A stretch of DNA of 6,331 nt from assembly GCA_903643055.1 (NCBI GenBank), contig CAHJWV010000377.1, positions 1 through 6,331 on the forward strand, written 5' to 3'. This DNA is from Burkholderiales bacterium. GTDB taxonomy: Bacteria; Pseudomonadota; Gammaproteobacteria; Burkholderiales; Burkholderiaceae. This document shows positions 1 to 5,502 of the stretch, one piece after another (positions within the stretch are counted from its first letter, which is position 1; the number at the start of each line of letters is the position of its first letter). The position numbers and the translations under genes were made by a program. The notes beneath the pieces were generated by a model. That model made no database searches. It saw nothing but the letters and a program-made list of their open reading frames with translations, and had not been told where the DNA came from.

Positions 1-294
1 GAGATAGCGATTCGCCTGAAGCCAATCGAGAACCGCCTCGACTTGCTCGGCTGCCGTCATCTCAACACCTGAGGGAGAGTCGACCTGACCGGGTGCGCTT
101 TCCTGCGCCGAGGCTTCACTCCTGTGGGATGTCGGCCGCACCGTTTGAGAAGGCTGAGAAGGCGTAGCCGCCGCGGCCTCTGATTGAGCAGCCAATGTAT
201 GCACCATCAGCTTGCGGCGCAATTCGCTTCGGCTGTGCTCGCGTTGGGCGAGCAATTGCATGCCCCGCCCCTTGAGCGACAGCGACCGTTTCAC
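1..294 (-). CDS. recX: RecX regulatory protein, 5' part (runs off left edge)
   Basis: This is the N-terminal 98 codons of RecX, which in characterised bacteria binds RecA filaments and modulates, usually inhibits, recombinase and co-protease activity in the cytoplasm. Visible support: the residues SLKGRGMQLLAQREHSRSEL and then RRKL (about residues 6-29) match the typical RecX start with its first three-helix repeat, and VEAVLDWLQANRYL (about 85-98) resembles the next helix before the gene leaves the window. Between them lies a Ser/Ala/Pro/Gln-rich low-complexity stretch (about residues 32-80), longer than in compact RecX proteins. Position 17 bp downstream of recA on the same strand is the classic recA-recX order. 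The start is a GTG at 294-292; no ATG occurs in frame between the recA stop and the conserved motif, and the ribosome site is weak, suggesting dependence on recA translation or readthrough. The next in-frame Met (residue 12) would cut the conserved helix. No stop occurs in the visible part. Confidence 0.87.
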   Translation of the reverse strand, partial: MKRSLSLKGRGMQLLAQREHSRSELRRKLMVHTLAAQSEAAAATPSQPSQTVRPTSHRSEASAQESAPGQVDSPSGVEMTAAEQVEAVLDWLQANRYL

Positions 295-311
295 GGCGTA
301 CTCAGGTTCAA

Positions 312-1436
312 CTATTCCTTTTGTTCTTTCAGTTCTTTCGGCTCTTTCGATTCTTTGGCTGCCTTGGCAGCTTTGCCTGCGGGTGCAGCGGCTTCCGCAG
401 ACTCCGAAGTGGGCAGCAAAGGAATGTTCATCGCTTCGCGAACCTTGTTCTCGATTTCGATCGAGATGTCCGGGTTTTCTTTCAGGAATTCACGCGCGTT
501 GTCTTTGCCTTGGCCGATCTTGTCACCGTTGTAGGCGTACCAGGAACCTGACTTTTCCAGCACTTTGGCTTCAACACCCATGTCGATGATTTCACCTTCG
601 CGGCTGATGCCTTCACCGTAAAGGATGTCGAACTCGGCAGTCTTGAATGGAGGCGAGACCTTGTTCTTGACGACCTTGACCTTGGTCTCGTTGCCAATGA
701 CTTCTTCGCCCTTTTTGATCGAGCCGATACGGCGAATGTCCAGACGCACCGACGCATAGAACTTCAGCGCGTTGCCACCGGTAGTCGTTTCGGGCGAGCC
801 GAACATCACGCCGATCTTCATGCGGATCTGGTTGATGAAGATGACCATGGTGTTGGTCTTCTTGATCGTACCGGTGAGCTTGCGCAGCGCCTGGCTCATC
901 AAACGAGCTTGCAGGCCTGGCAGCGAATCACCCATTTCGCCTTCGATTTCCGCTTTCGGCGTAAGCGCTGCGACCGAATCGATGATGACCAGATCAACAG
1001 AGCCGGAGCGCACCAGCGCATCAACGATTTCCAGAGCCTGCTCGCCGGTATCGGGCTGGCTGATCAGCAGTTCTTGCAAATTGACGCCGAGCTTTTGTGC
1101 ATAGGCAGTGTCCAACGCATGCTCGGCATCGATGAAGGCGCAGGTGCCGCCCAGCTTTTGCATTTCGGCAACGACTTGCAGCGTCAGCGTGGTTTTGCCT
1201 GAAGATTCGGGGCCGTAAATTTCGACCACTCGGCCGCGCGGCAAGCCGCCAACGCCGAGCGCAATGTCGAGGCCAAGCGAGCCGGTGGAGACGACTTCGA
1301 TGTCTTCGATGACCTCGCCTTCGCCCAAGCGCATGATCGAGCCCTTGCCGAACTGCTTTTCAATCTGCGCCAGCGCGGCTTGCAAGGCCTTGGCTTTTTC
1401 GCTGTTGAGGGTGGCGGATTTGACGGCAGTGTCCAT
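312..1436 (-). CDS. recA: RecA recombinase
   Basis: RecA forms ATP-dependent filaments on single-stranded DNA, catalyses homologous pairing and strand exchange, and stimulates LexA self-cleavage in the SOS response. The 374-residue protein is complete. Visible motifs: Walker A GPESSGKT (75-82, Lys81), catalytic Glu in FIDAEHALD (Glu105, equivalent to E. coli E96), Walker B VIIDS (Asp153), L2 DNA-binding loop [13 protein letters not shown] then [12 protein letters not shown] (201-226, Gln203), and the interface lysines in VKVVKNK (Lys257, Lys259). No key residue is missing. Length is slightly above E. coli RecA (about 350) because of an extended tail ending in [14 protein letters not shown]. 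The ATG at 1436 is chosen because GGAG lies 9 nt upstream (1446-1449); the longer TTG reading at 1451 would place the start inside that ribosome site. A LexA box and promoter lie upstream; recX follows. Confidence 0.98.
   Translation of the reverse strand: MDTAVKSATLNSEKAKALQAALAQIEKQFGKGSIMRLGEGEVIEDIEVVSTGSLGLDIALGVGGLPRGRVVEIYGPESSGKTTLTLQVVAEMQKLGGTCAFIDAEHALDTAYAQKLGVNLQELLISQPDTGEQALEIVDALVRSGSVDLVIIDSVAALTPKAEIEGEMGDSLPGLQARLMSQALRKLTGTIKKTNTMVIFINQIRMKIGVMFGSPETTTGGNALKFYASVRLDIRRIGSIKKGEEVIGNETKVKVVKNKVSPPFKTAEFDILYGEGISREGEIIDMGVEAKVLEKSGSWYAYNGDKIGQGKDNAREFLKENPDISIEIENKVREAMNIPLLPTSESAEAAAPAGKAAKAAKESKEPKELKEQKE
315..356 (-). repeat. 9-nt tandem repeats encoding the Lys-Glu tail of RecA
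   Basis: On the coding (minus) strand the last codons of recA consist of four consecutive 9-nt units, AAAGAATCG, AAAGAGCCG, AAAGAACTG and AAAGAACAA, followed by a partial unit AAGGAA and the stop. Each unit encodes Lys-Glu-X (X = Ser, Pro, Leu, Gln). The pattern suggests growth of the tail by short tandem duplication. The repeats are read directly; the mechanism is inferred. Confidence 0.85.
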
Positions 1437-1445
1437 GGGGGCGTT

Positions 1446-1449
1446 CTCC
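1446..1449 (-). promoter_or_regulatory. Ribosome binding site deciding the recA start
   Basis: GGAG on the minus strand, within TTTTGGAGAACG, sits 9 nt before the ATG at 1436. It supports that start over the in-frame TTG at 1451, which overlaps the site itself. Confidence 0.75.
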
Positions 1450-1462
1450 AAAAGGTGGTTGA

Positions 1463-1490
1463 ATTATCGCAAAGGCTGGATATTTGTACA
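1463..1490 (-). promoter_or_regulatory. Putative recA promoter (sigma-70 type)
   Basis: On the minus strand GATAAT (1468-1463) matches the -10 consensus at five of six bases. TGTACA (1490-1485) matches the -35 consensus at four of six, with a 16-bp spacer. Transcription would start near 1456, leaving a short leader that still contains the GGAG site. The -35 hexamer lies inside the LexA box, so LexA binding would block RNA polymerase, as expected for recA. This is inference from consensus matching alone. Confidence 0.45.
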
Positions 1491-1491
1491 G
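1476..1491. promoter_or_regulatory. LexA binding site (SOS box) of recA
   Basis: The 16-bp sequence CTGGATATTTGTACAG fits the LexA consensus CTGT-N8-ACAG of Gram-negative bacteria with one mismatch (CTGG in place of CTGT). Read toward recA it is CTGT-N8-CCAG. It lies 40 bp upstream of the recA ATG, overlapping the proposed -35 element, and 80 bp upstream of the divergent response regulator. Position and sequence together make a functional LexA operator likely; control of the divergent gene by the same site is only a possibility. Confidence 0.75.
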
Positions 1492-1510
1492 TCGTTTGTG
1501 TCGCTCGCCC

Positions 1511-1526
1511 ACCCTCCTTGGAGGGT
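1511..1526. promoter_or_regulatory. Perfect 16-bp palindrome in the divergent promoter region
   Basis: ACCCTCC-TT-GGAGGGT is a perfect 7-bp inverted repeat with a 2-bp centre, placed 45 bp before the response-regulator start and 20 bp from the LexA box. It could be an operator for an unidentified dimeric regulator. A purely structural role is also possible, though the 2-nt loop and absence of a T-run argue against a terminator. OmpR-class regulators usually bind direct repeats, so autoregulation by the neighbouring regulator is not the obvious reading. Confidence 0.4.
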
Positions 1527-1531
1527 CTCCC

Positions 1532-1537
1532 TACAAT
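1532..1537 (+). promoter_or_regulatory. Possible -10 element for the response regulator gene
   Basis: TACAAT differs from the -10 consensus at one base and lies 34 bp before the regulator ATG, just downstream of the palindrome. No good -35 hexamer is found 16-18 bp upstream, so this is tentative. An activator-dependent promoter would explain the missing -35. Confidence 0.25.
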
Positions 1538-1571
1538 TCTGCGGGGCAGTTCGTCCCGCGACGGAGTTGAG

Positions 1572-2246
1572 ATGCGGGTTTTGATCGCCGAAGACGATCA
1601 GGTGCTGGCGGATGGTTTGTTGCGTTCCTTGCGCAACGGCGGCTATGCGGTCGATCACGTTGCCACCGGCACCGAAGCCGATGCCGCTTTAGCGTCGCAT
1701 GAATTCGACTTGCTGATTCTCGACCTGGGGCTGCCCAAACTGCATGGGCTGGAGGTGCTGCGCAAGCTGCGGGCGCGCGGCACCAGCGTGCCGGTGTTGA
1801 TTTTGACGGCCGCCGACAGCGTCGAGCAGCGCGTGCGAGGCCTGGACCTGGGTGCCGATGACTACATGGCCAAGCCTTTTTCGCTGCAAGAACTCGAAGC
1901 CCGCGTGCGCGCGCTGACGCGGCGGGGCCTCGGCAGCGCCTCCAGCATCATCAAGCACGGCCCGCTGACATTTGATGCCACCGGCCGCGTGGCTTACCTC
2001 CACGATCAGATGATCGAGCTCTCAGCACGCGAGTTGAGCCTGCTCGAAGCCCTGCTGCAACGCGCGGGCCGTCTCGTCAGCAAAGACTATCTCGTGGACC
2101 GCTTGTGTGAGTGGGGCGAAGAGGTCAGCAACAACGCGATCGAGGTTTACGTGCATCGCCTGCGCAAGAAGATCGAGCAGGGCCCGGTACGCATTGCGAC
2201 CGTGCGCGGTCTCGGCTACTGCCTCGAAAAGATTGCGGCGGGATGA
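1572..2246 (+). CDS. OmpR/PhoB-family response regulator (TctD-like)
   Basis: This 224-residue cytoplasmic transcription factor is phosphorylated by a partner histidine kinase and then binds DNA. The receiver domain (about 1-115) shows the acidic pocket EDD (7-9), phosphoacceptor Asp51 in LILDLGLP, switch Thr79 and conserved Lys101 in DDYMAKPF. The winged-helix output domain (about 128-220) shows LSARELSLLEALL, the recognition helix NNAIEVYVHRLRKKI and the wing VRGLGYCLE. All catalytic residues are present and the length is normal. The ATG at 1572 is chosen because the receiver begins immediately (MRVLIAEDD) and GGAG lies 5 nt upstream at 1563-1566; the frame stays open upstream but across recA antisense. 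It is divergent from recA and followed by the cognate kinase. TctD is the nearest characterised relative type, but no tricarboxylate transport genes are visible, so the target is unknown. Confidence 0.93.
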   Translation: MRVLIAEDDQVLADGLLRSLRNGGYAVDHVATGTEADAALASHEFDLLILDLGLPKLHGLEVLRKLRARGTSVPVLILTAADSVEQRVRGLDLGADDYMAKPFSLQELEARVRALTRRGLGSASSIIKHGPLTFDATGRVAYLHDQMIELSARELSLLEALLQRAGRLVSKDYLVDRLCEWGEEVSNNAIEVYVHRLRKKIEQGPVRIATVRGLGYCLEKIAAG

Positions 2247-2311
2247 ACGCAAGGCCTGCGCATTCGCCCTTTAACGCGCACGCCATCAGGAGAGCTGGCC
2301 GGGCGCCATGA
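2243..2311 (+). CDS. Possible 22-codon coupling ORF between regulator and kinase
   Basis: An ATG at 2243 overlaps the regulator stop as ATGA (2243-2246). Its frame runs 22 codons (starting MNARPAHSPF) to a TGA at 2309-2311, which overlaps the kinase ATG at 2308, again as ATGA. A terminating ribosome could reinitiate at each junction, coupling regulator and kinase synthesis. The peptide is basic, resembles no family I know and has only a weak upstream ribosome site (GGCGGG directly adjacent). It may be chance. Confidence 0.22.
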   Translation: MNARPAHSPFNAHAIRRAGRAP

Positions 2312-3864
2312 AAGAGCAACGCTCTCTCTTTGGCGAAATTCTCGACTGGATGCTCGCGCCATTGCTGCTGCTGTGGCCGATGAGCGTGGTCTTGACCTGG
2401 TTGGTCGCGCAGGGCATTTCCAACAAACCGTTCGATCGCCAACTTGGCGAGATGGCGCATGCGCTTTCCCGGCAGATCAGCCTGCAGACCTGGAATGGCA
2501 ACGAGCAACATGCCTTCTTCCATTTGCAGCATGGCGTGCCTGATTTGCTGCATGCCGATGAAGAAGATGCTGTGCACTACCAAGTGCTGGGGCCGCAGGG
2601 CGAGTTGCTCAGTGGCGAGCTGGGTCTGCCGCTGCCGGTCGATGACGAGCGCAACACCCATGGCGTGGTGACTTACCGCGACGCGCAGATCAACCAGGAG
2701 ACGGTGCGCGTTGCTCATCTTTGGATCAGCTTGCCGGGTGCGCCAGCCAACATGCCCGCGCTGGTTCAGGTGGCCGAGACCGTGAACAAGCGGTCGCGCC
2801 TTGCCACCGAAATCATCAAGGGCGTGATGCTGCCGCAGTTCGTGATCCTGCCGCTGGCCGTGCTCCTGGTGTGGCTGGCGCTGGCGCGCGGCATCATGCC
2901 TTTGAACGATCTCCAGCAGCGCATTCGCCGCCGGGAGAGCCACGATCTCAGCCCGCTCAACGAACGTGATGTGCCGGAAGAGGTATCGCCGCTGGTAGAG
3001 GCCATCAATGATTTGCTAACTCGGCTCGGGCGCAGCATCAGCGTACAAAAGCAGTTCCTGGCCGATGCGGCCCATCAGCTGAAAACACCGTTGGCCGGGT
3101 TGCGCACCCAGGCCGAGTTGGCGCAGCGGGAGATCGATGCCGGCGAGCGTGACCCACAGGCACTCAAAAAATCGCTGCAACAGATCGCGCTGTCGAGCCA
3201 GCGCGCCACGCGCATGGTCAACCAGCTGCTCAGCATGGCGCGGGCAGAAGACGTGTCTCAGGCATTGAGCTACCAACGCTTGAACCTGACGCGCATTGCC
3301 ACCGAGGCGGTCCAAGACTTCGTGCCTCGTGCGCTCGAAAAGCGGATCGATCTTGGCTTCGAAGGGCCCGGCGCTCACCCGCGCAACCCCCACGGACTCT
3401 CGCTGCGCGGCCAGCCGGTGTTGCTGCGCGAGCTGGTGCGCAATCTGGTGGACAACGCACTGCACTACACACCGGAAGGTGGCGTCGTCACCGTGCGGGT
3501 GGTCGATGACCCGTTCGGGCAAGTCGTCGTGCTGCAGATCGAAGATTCCGGCCCGGGCATTCCAGCCCCGGAGCGCGACAAGGTATTTCAGCCGTTCTAT
3601 CGGGCGCTGGGCACCAACGTCGATGGCTCCGGCCTCGGCTTGGCGATCGTCAAGGAAATCGCTCAGCAACACCGTGCCGAATTGACGTTAGAAGAGGCGA
3701 ACCTGCGTTATCGGCCACCCCGCGGCGAAGCCGCCGCCAGCCCAAGCACGCCGTACGGGCCGGGCGCGCGATTCACCTTGCGCTTCCCGGCCGTGGCATC
3801 GAACCCACCGGCCTCGAACGATCCAGCAGATGGTTTTCGCGTGACCCATCCCGGTTCGCTTTGA
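2308..3864 (+). CDS. Sensor histidine kinase with 2CSK_N domain (TctE-like)
   Basis: This 518-residue inner-membrane kinase is the likely partner of the preceding regulator. It has TM1 at about 14-36 (LLLLWPMSVVLTWLVAQGI), a periplasmic 2CSK_N-type sensor region (about 37-170) ending in the typical VQVAETVNKRSRLATEII, TM2 at about 173-195, and a HAMP-like linker (about 195-240). HisKA carries phosphoacceptor His256 in FLADAAHQLKTPL. HATPase has the N box ELVRNLVDNALHYTPEGG (375-392), G1 box EDSGPGIP (412-419) and G2 region GSGLGLAIVKEI (440-451). The family senses small ligands in the periplasm; the stimulus here is unknown. Two oddities: a Pro/Arg/Ala-rich insert (about 466-485) before the last beta strand, and a roughly 24-residue disordered C-terminus. 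The ATG at 2308 is the only plausible start; AGGAG lies about 15 nt upstream, a long spacing, so coupling through the short upstream ORF is possible. Confidence 0.93.
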   Translation: MKEQRSLFGEILDWMLAPLLLLWPMSVVLTWLVAQGISNKPFDRQLGEMAHALSRQISLQTWNGNEQHAFFHLQHGVPDLLHADEEDAVHYQVLGPQGELLSGELGLPLPVDDERNTHGVVTYRDAQINQETVRVAHLWISLPGAPANMPALVQVAETVNKRSRLATEIIKGVMLPQFVILPLAVLLVWLALARGIMPLNDLQQRIRRRESHDLSPLNERDVPEEVSPLVEAINDLLTRLGRSISVQKQFLADAAHQLKTPLAGLRTQAELAQREIDAGERDPQALKKSLQQIALSSQRATRMVNQLLSMARAEDVSQALSYQRLNLTRIATEAVQDFVPRALEKRIDLGFEGPGAHPRNPHGLSLRGQPVLLRELVRNLVDNALHYTPEGGVVTVRVVDDPFGQVVVLQIEDSGPGIPAPERDKVFQPFYRALGTNVDGSGLGLAIVKEIAQQHRAELTLEEANLRYRPPRGEAAASPSTPYGPGARFTLRFPAVASNPPASNDPADGFRVTHPGSL

Positions 3865-3887
3865 GTGCTGATGCCGGCGAAAGCGAA
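3855..3887 (+). terminator. Hairpin at the end of the kinase gene, weak terminator candidate
   Basis: TTCGCTTT (3855-3862) and AAAGCGAA (3880-3887) form a perfect 8-bp stem around a 17-nt loop; the kinase stop codon sits at the stem-loop junction. A further GG/CC pair is possible across one bulged base. No T-run follows, so it is not a canonical intrinsic terminator; it could protect the 3' end of the mRNA or help Rho-dependent ending. Confidence 0.3.
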
Positions 3888-4087
3888 GCCCATGCACCCG
3901 AGTGATCACTGCCGTCGCCGATCAGCAACGGTCTGCATCGGTGCGCCGCGAAGCCGCGTCGCGAAGGCTAATTTGTCAGGCGTGCGCCGTGCGAAAGGCG
4001 TAGCCTGTGCCATCCCGCGGGCCAGCCCGCCGCTTCACTTGAGAGCTTGAGAGACCAGCTCCTGCAGTGAAGATCGCCCGTCGCGCC
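3865..4087. other. Intergenic spacer between kinase and MATE gene, no gene seen
   Basis: This 223-bp spacer holds no supported gene; the short plus-strand reading frame inside it has no ribosome site and no recognisable protein. Small elements include a 10-bp palindrome AGTGATCACT (3901-3910), an inverted GCGGGC/GCCCGC pair with a 2-nt centre (4017-4030) without a T-run, and a tandem 8-bp repeat at 4038-4053. TTGTCA (3973-3978) resembles a -35 box but has no matching -10 at normal spacing, so I cannot point to a promoter for the MATE gene. Confidence 0.6.
4038..4053. repeat. Tandem 8-bp repeat CTTGAGAG x2
   Basis: Two exact adjacent copies of CTTGAGAG lie 34 bp before the MATE ATG and 14 bp before the alternative GTG start at 4067. 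The GAGAG part could act as a weak ribosome site for the GTG start, but spacing is long. No other copy is obvious in the window. Confidence 0.5.
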
Positions 4088-5482
4088 ATGAACGAAACCG
4101 CTCCCTCCGCCATCGCCCGGCCGGGCCTCGTCGCCATCACCTGGCCCTTGCTCGCCGAGCTGGTGCTCGGGCTCGGCGTCGGGCTGATCGGCCTGTGGCT
4201 GGCGTCACGCCAGTCCGACACCGCCTCTGGTGCGTTCGCCTTGTCGAACCATGTGCAGGCGTCGTTCTTCCTGCTCTTTCGCATCGTCAGCATGGGCGTG
4301 AGCGTGGTGATCACGCAGAACCTTGGCGCAGGCAACCGCACCGGCGCCGATGACATTGCACGGGCAGCCCTGGGCGCCAGCACCTGGTTGGGTCTCGGCG
4401 CGGCCTTGCTGGTGACGGTGTTTGCCGGGCCGCTGCTGCGGCTGTTGAATGCCCCCGACGATGTGTTGCCGTTGGCCGAGCCTTACCTGCGGGTGCTGGC
4501 GATCGCGCTGATGCTCGACGCCTTCAACGCCAGCATGGGCGCGGTGATGCGCGCCCACCTGCATTCGCGCGACACCTTGTTCAACATGCTGGCGATGCAC
4601 AGCCTGCATCTGCTGATCTGCCTGCCGCTGATGCGCGGCTTCGGGCCGGTGCCACCGCTGGGCCTGGTCGGCTTTGCCGTTGCGATGGGCATCAGCCGCG
4701 CGTTCGGGCTGGCCTTTCATCTCCTGCTGTGGCGCAAGCGGCTGAACCTTCATCCGCAGGCGCGTGACTGGTGGGTGATGCGCTGGCGCATGCTGACGCC
4801 GGTGCTGCACATCGGGCTGCCCGGTGCTGCCGAGAACATCGTTTATCGGGTATCGCTGATGGCGACGGTCGCGATGGTGGCCAAGATGGGGGCCGATGCA
4901 CTGGCCACGCACAGCTACACGATCCAGATCATGTATTTCATTCTCGTGTTCGGGCTGTCGGTCGGCTTTGCGAGCGAGATCCTCGTCGGCCACCTGGTCG
5001 GGGCGCGGCATCTGCACGAGGCGCACCGGCTGGTGCGCAAGAGCCTGCGCTGGGGCTTGCTGGTGTCCACCTGCGTGGCGCTCATCGCCGCGTTGAGCGC
5101 CCCTTGGACCTTGACCGTTTTCACACGCGACCCGCACATCATCGAGACCGCTACGCGCCTGCTTTGGATCACGGTTCTGCTGGAGCCCGGGCGCACCTTC
5201 AACCTGGTCGTCATCAATGCCCTGCGGGCGACCGGCGACGCGCGCTTTCCGGTGATGGCCGGCGCGGCCTCGATGATCTTCGTGATGGCTGGCGGCGGCT
5301 GGCTGCTGGGCGTGCATTTCGAACTCGGTCTGGTCGGCGTATGGATCGCCTACACGGCCGACGAATGGCTTCGCGGGCTGATCATGTGCGCCCGCTGGTG
5401 GTACCGCGGCTGGGTACCCGCCGCGCGCGCAACCCACCGCCGGCTGATGCGCCAGCGCCGGCTGCTTGCCCAGCCGGCCTGA
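4088..5482 (+). CDS. MATE-family (NorM-like) efflux transporter
   Basis: This 464-residue inner-membrane protein belongs to the MATE multidrug and toxic compound extrusion family, which exports cationic drugs or metabolites in exchange for H+ or Na+. It has about 12 hydrophobic segments in two halves, each starting with the MatE pattern: first half at about 15-215 with VSVVITQNLGAGN (71-83), second half at about 235-435 with IGLPGAAENIVYR (242-254), EILVGHLVGAR (297-307) and EPGRTFNLVVINALRATGDARFP (366-388, split by Asn372). Length is typical and no frameshift is seen. The substrate cannot be read from sequence. An in-frame GTG at 4067 would add seven basic residues; ATG 4088 is preferred because it gives the usual short N-terminus, although neither start has a good ribosome site. 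It lies 223 bp after the kinase on the same strand, so co-transcription is uncertain, and ends 20 bp from convergent rodA. Confidence 0.92.
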   Translation: MNETAPSAIARPGLVAITWPLLAELVLGLGVGLIGLWLASRQSDTASGAFALSNHVQASFFLLFRIVSMGVSVVITQNLGAGNRTGADDIARAALGASTWLGLGAALLVTVFAGPLLRLLNAPDDVLPLAEPYLRVLAIALMLDAFNASMGAVMRAHLHSRDTLFNMLAMHSLHLLICLPLMRGFGPVPPLGLVGFAVAMGISRAFGLAFHLLLWRKRLNLHPQARDWWVMRWRMLTPVLHIGLPGAAENIVYRVSLMATVAMVAKMGADALATHSYTIQIMYFILVFGLSVGFASEILVGHLVGARHLHEAHRLVRKSLRWGLLVSTCVALIAALSAPWTLTVFTRDPHIIETATRLLWITVLLEPGRTFNLVVINALRATGDARFPVMAGAASMIFVMAGGGWLLGVHFELGLVGVWIAYTADEWLRGLIMCARWWYRGWVPAARATHRRLMRQRRLLAQPA

Positions 5483-5483
5483 A

Positions 5484-5501
5484 CGCGGGCCACAAGCCGC
5501 G
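5484..5501. terminator. Hairpin in the convergent MATE/rodA gap
   Basis: CGCGGGC and GCCGCG flank the loop CACAA, pairing 3+3 bp around one bulged G. The hairpin fills almost all of the 20-bp gap between the two convergent stop codons. Neither strand has a T-run after it, so termination activity is doubtful, but its place between converging genes suits a bidirectional barrier. Confidence 0.25.
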
Positions 5502-5502
5502 C

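Noticed and set aside
1437..1451. Upstream TTG start for recA at 1451 (five extra residues)
   Set aside because: It would put the start within the GGAG ribosome site that serves the ATG at 1436, which has normal spacing.
1380..1571. 64-residue N-terminal extension of the response regulator
   Set aside because: The extension runs through recA antisense and the promoter region; the receiver fold begins at the ATG at 1572, which has its own GGAG site.
2125..2943. 272-codon minus-strand open frame over the regulator/kinase junction
   Set aside because: Antisense to two intact genes, with a composition rich in His, Gln and Arg and no domain.
4017..4030. GCGGGC/GCCCGC inverted repeat as a terminator
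   Set aside because: The 2-nt centre is too tight, the stem is short and no T-run follows on either strand.
3865..4050. 61-codon plus-strand frame in the spacer after the kinase
   Set aside because: No ribosome site, no similarity I recognise, Arg/Ala-rich composition and overlap with palindromic elements; treated as non-coding.
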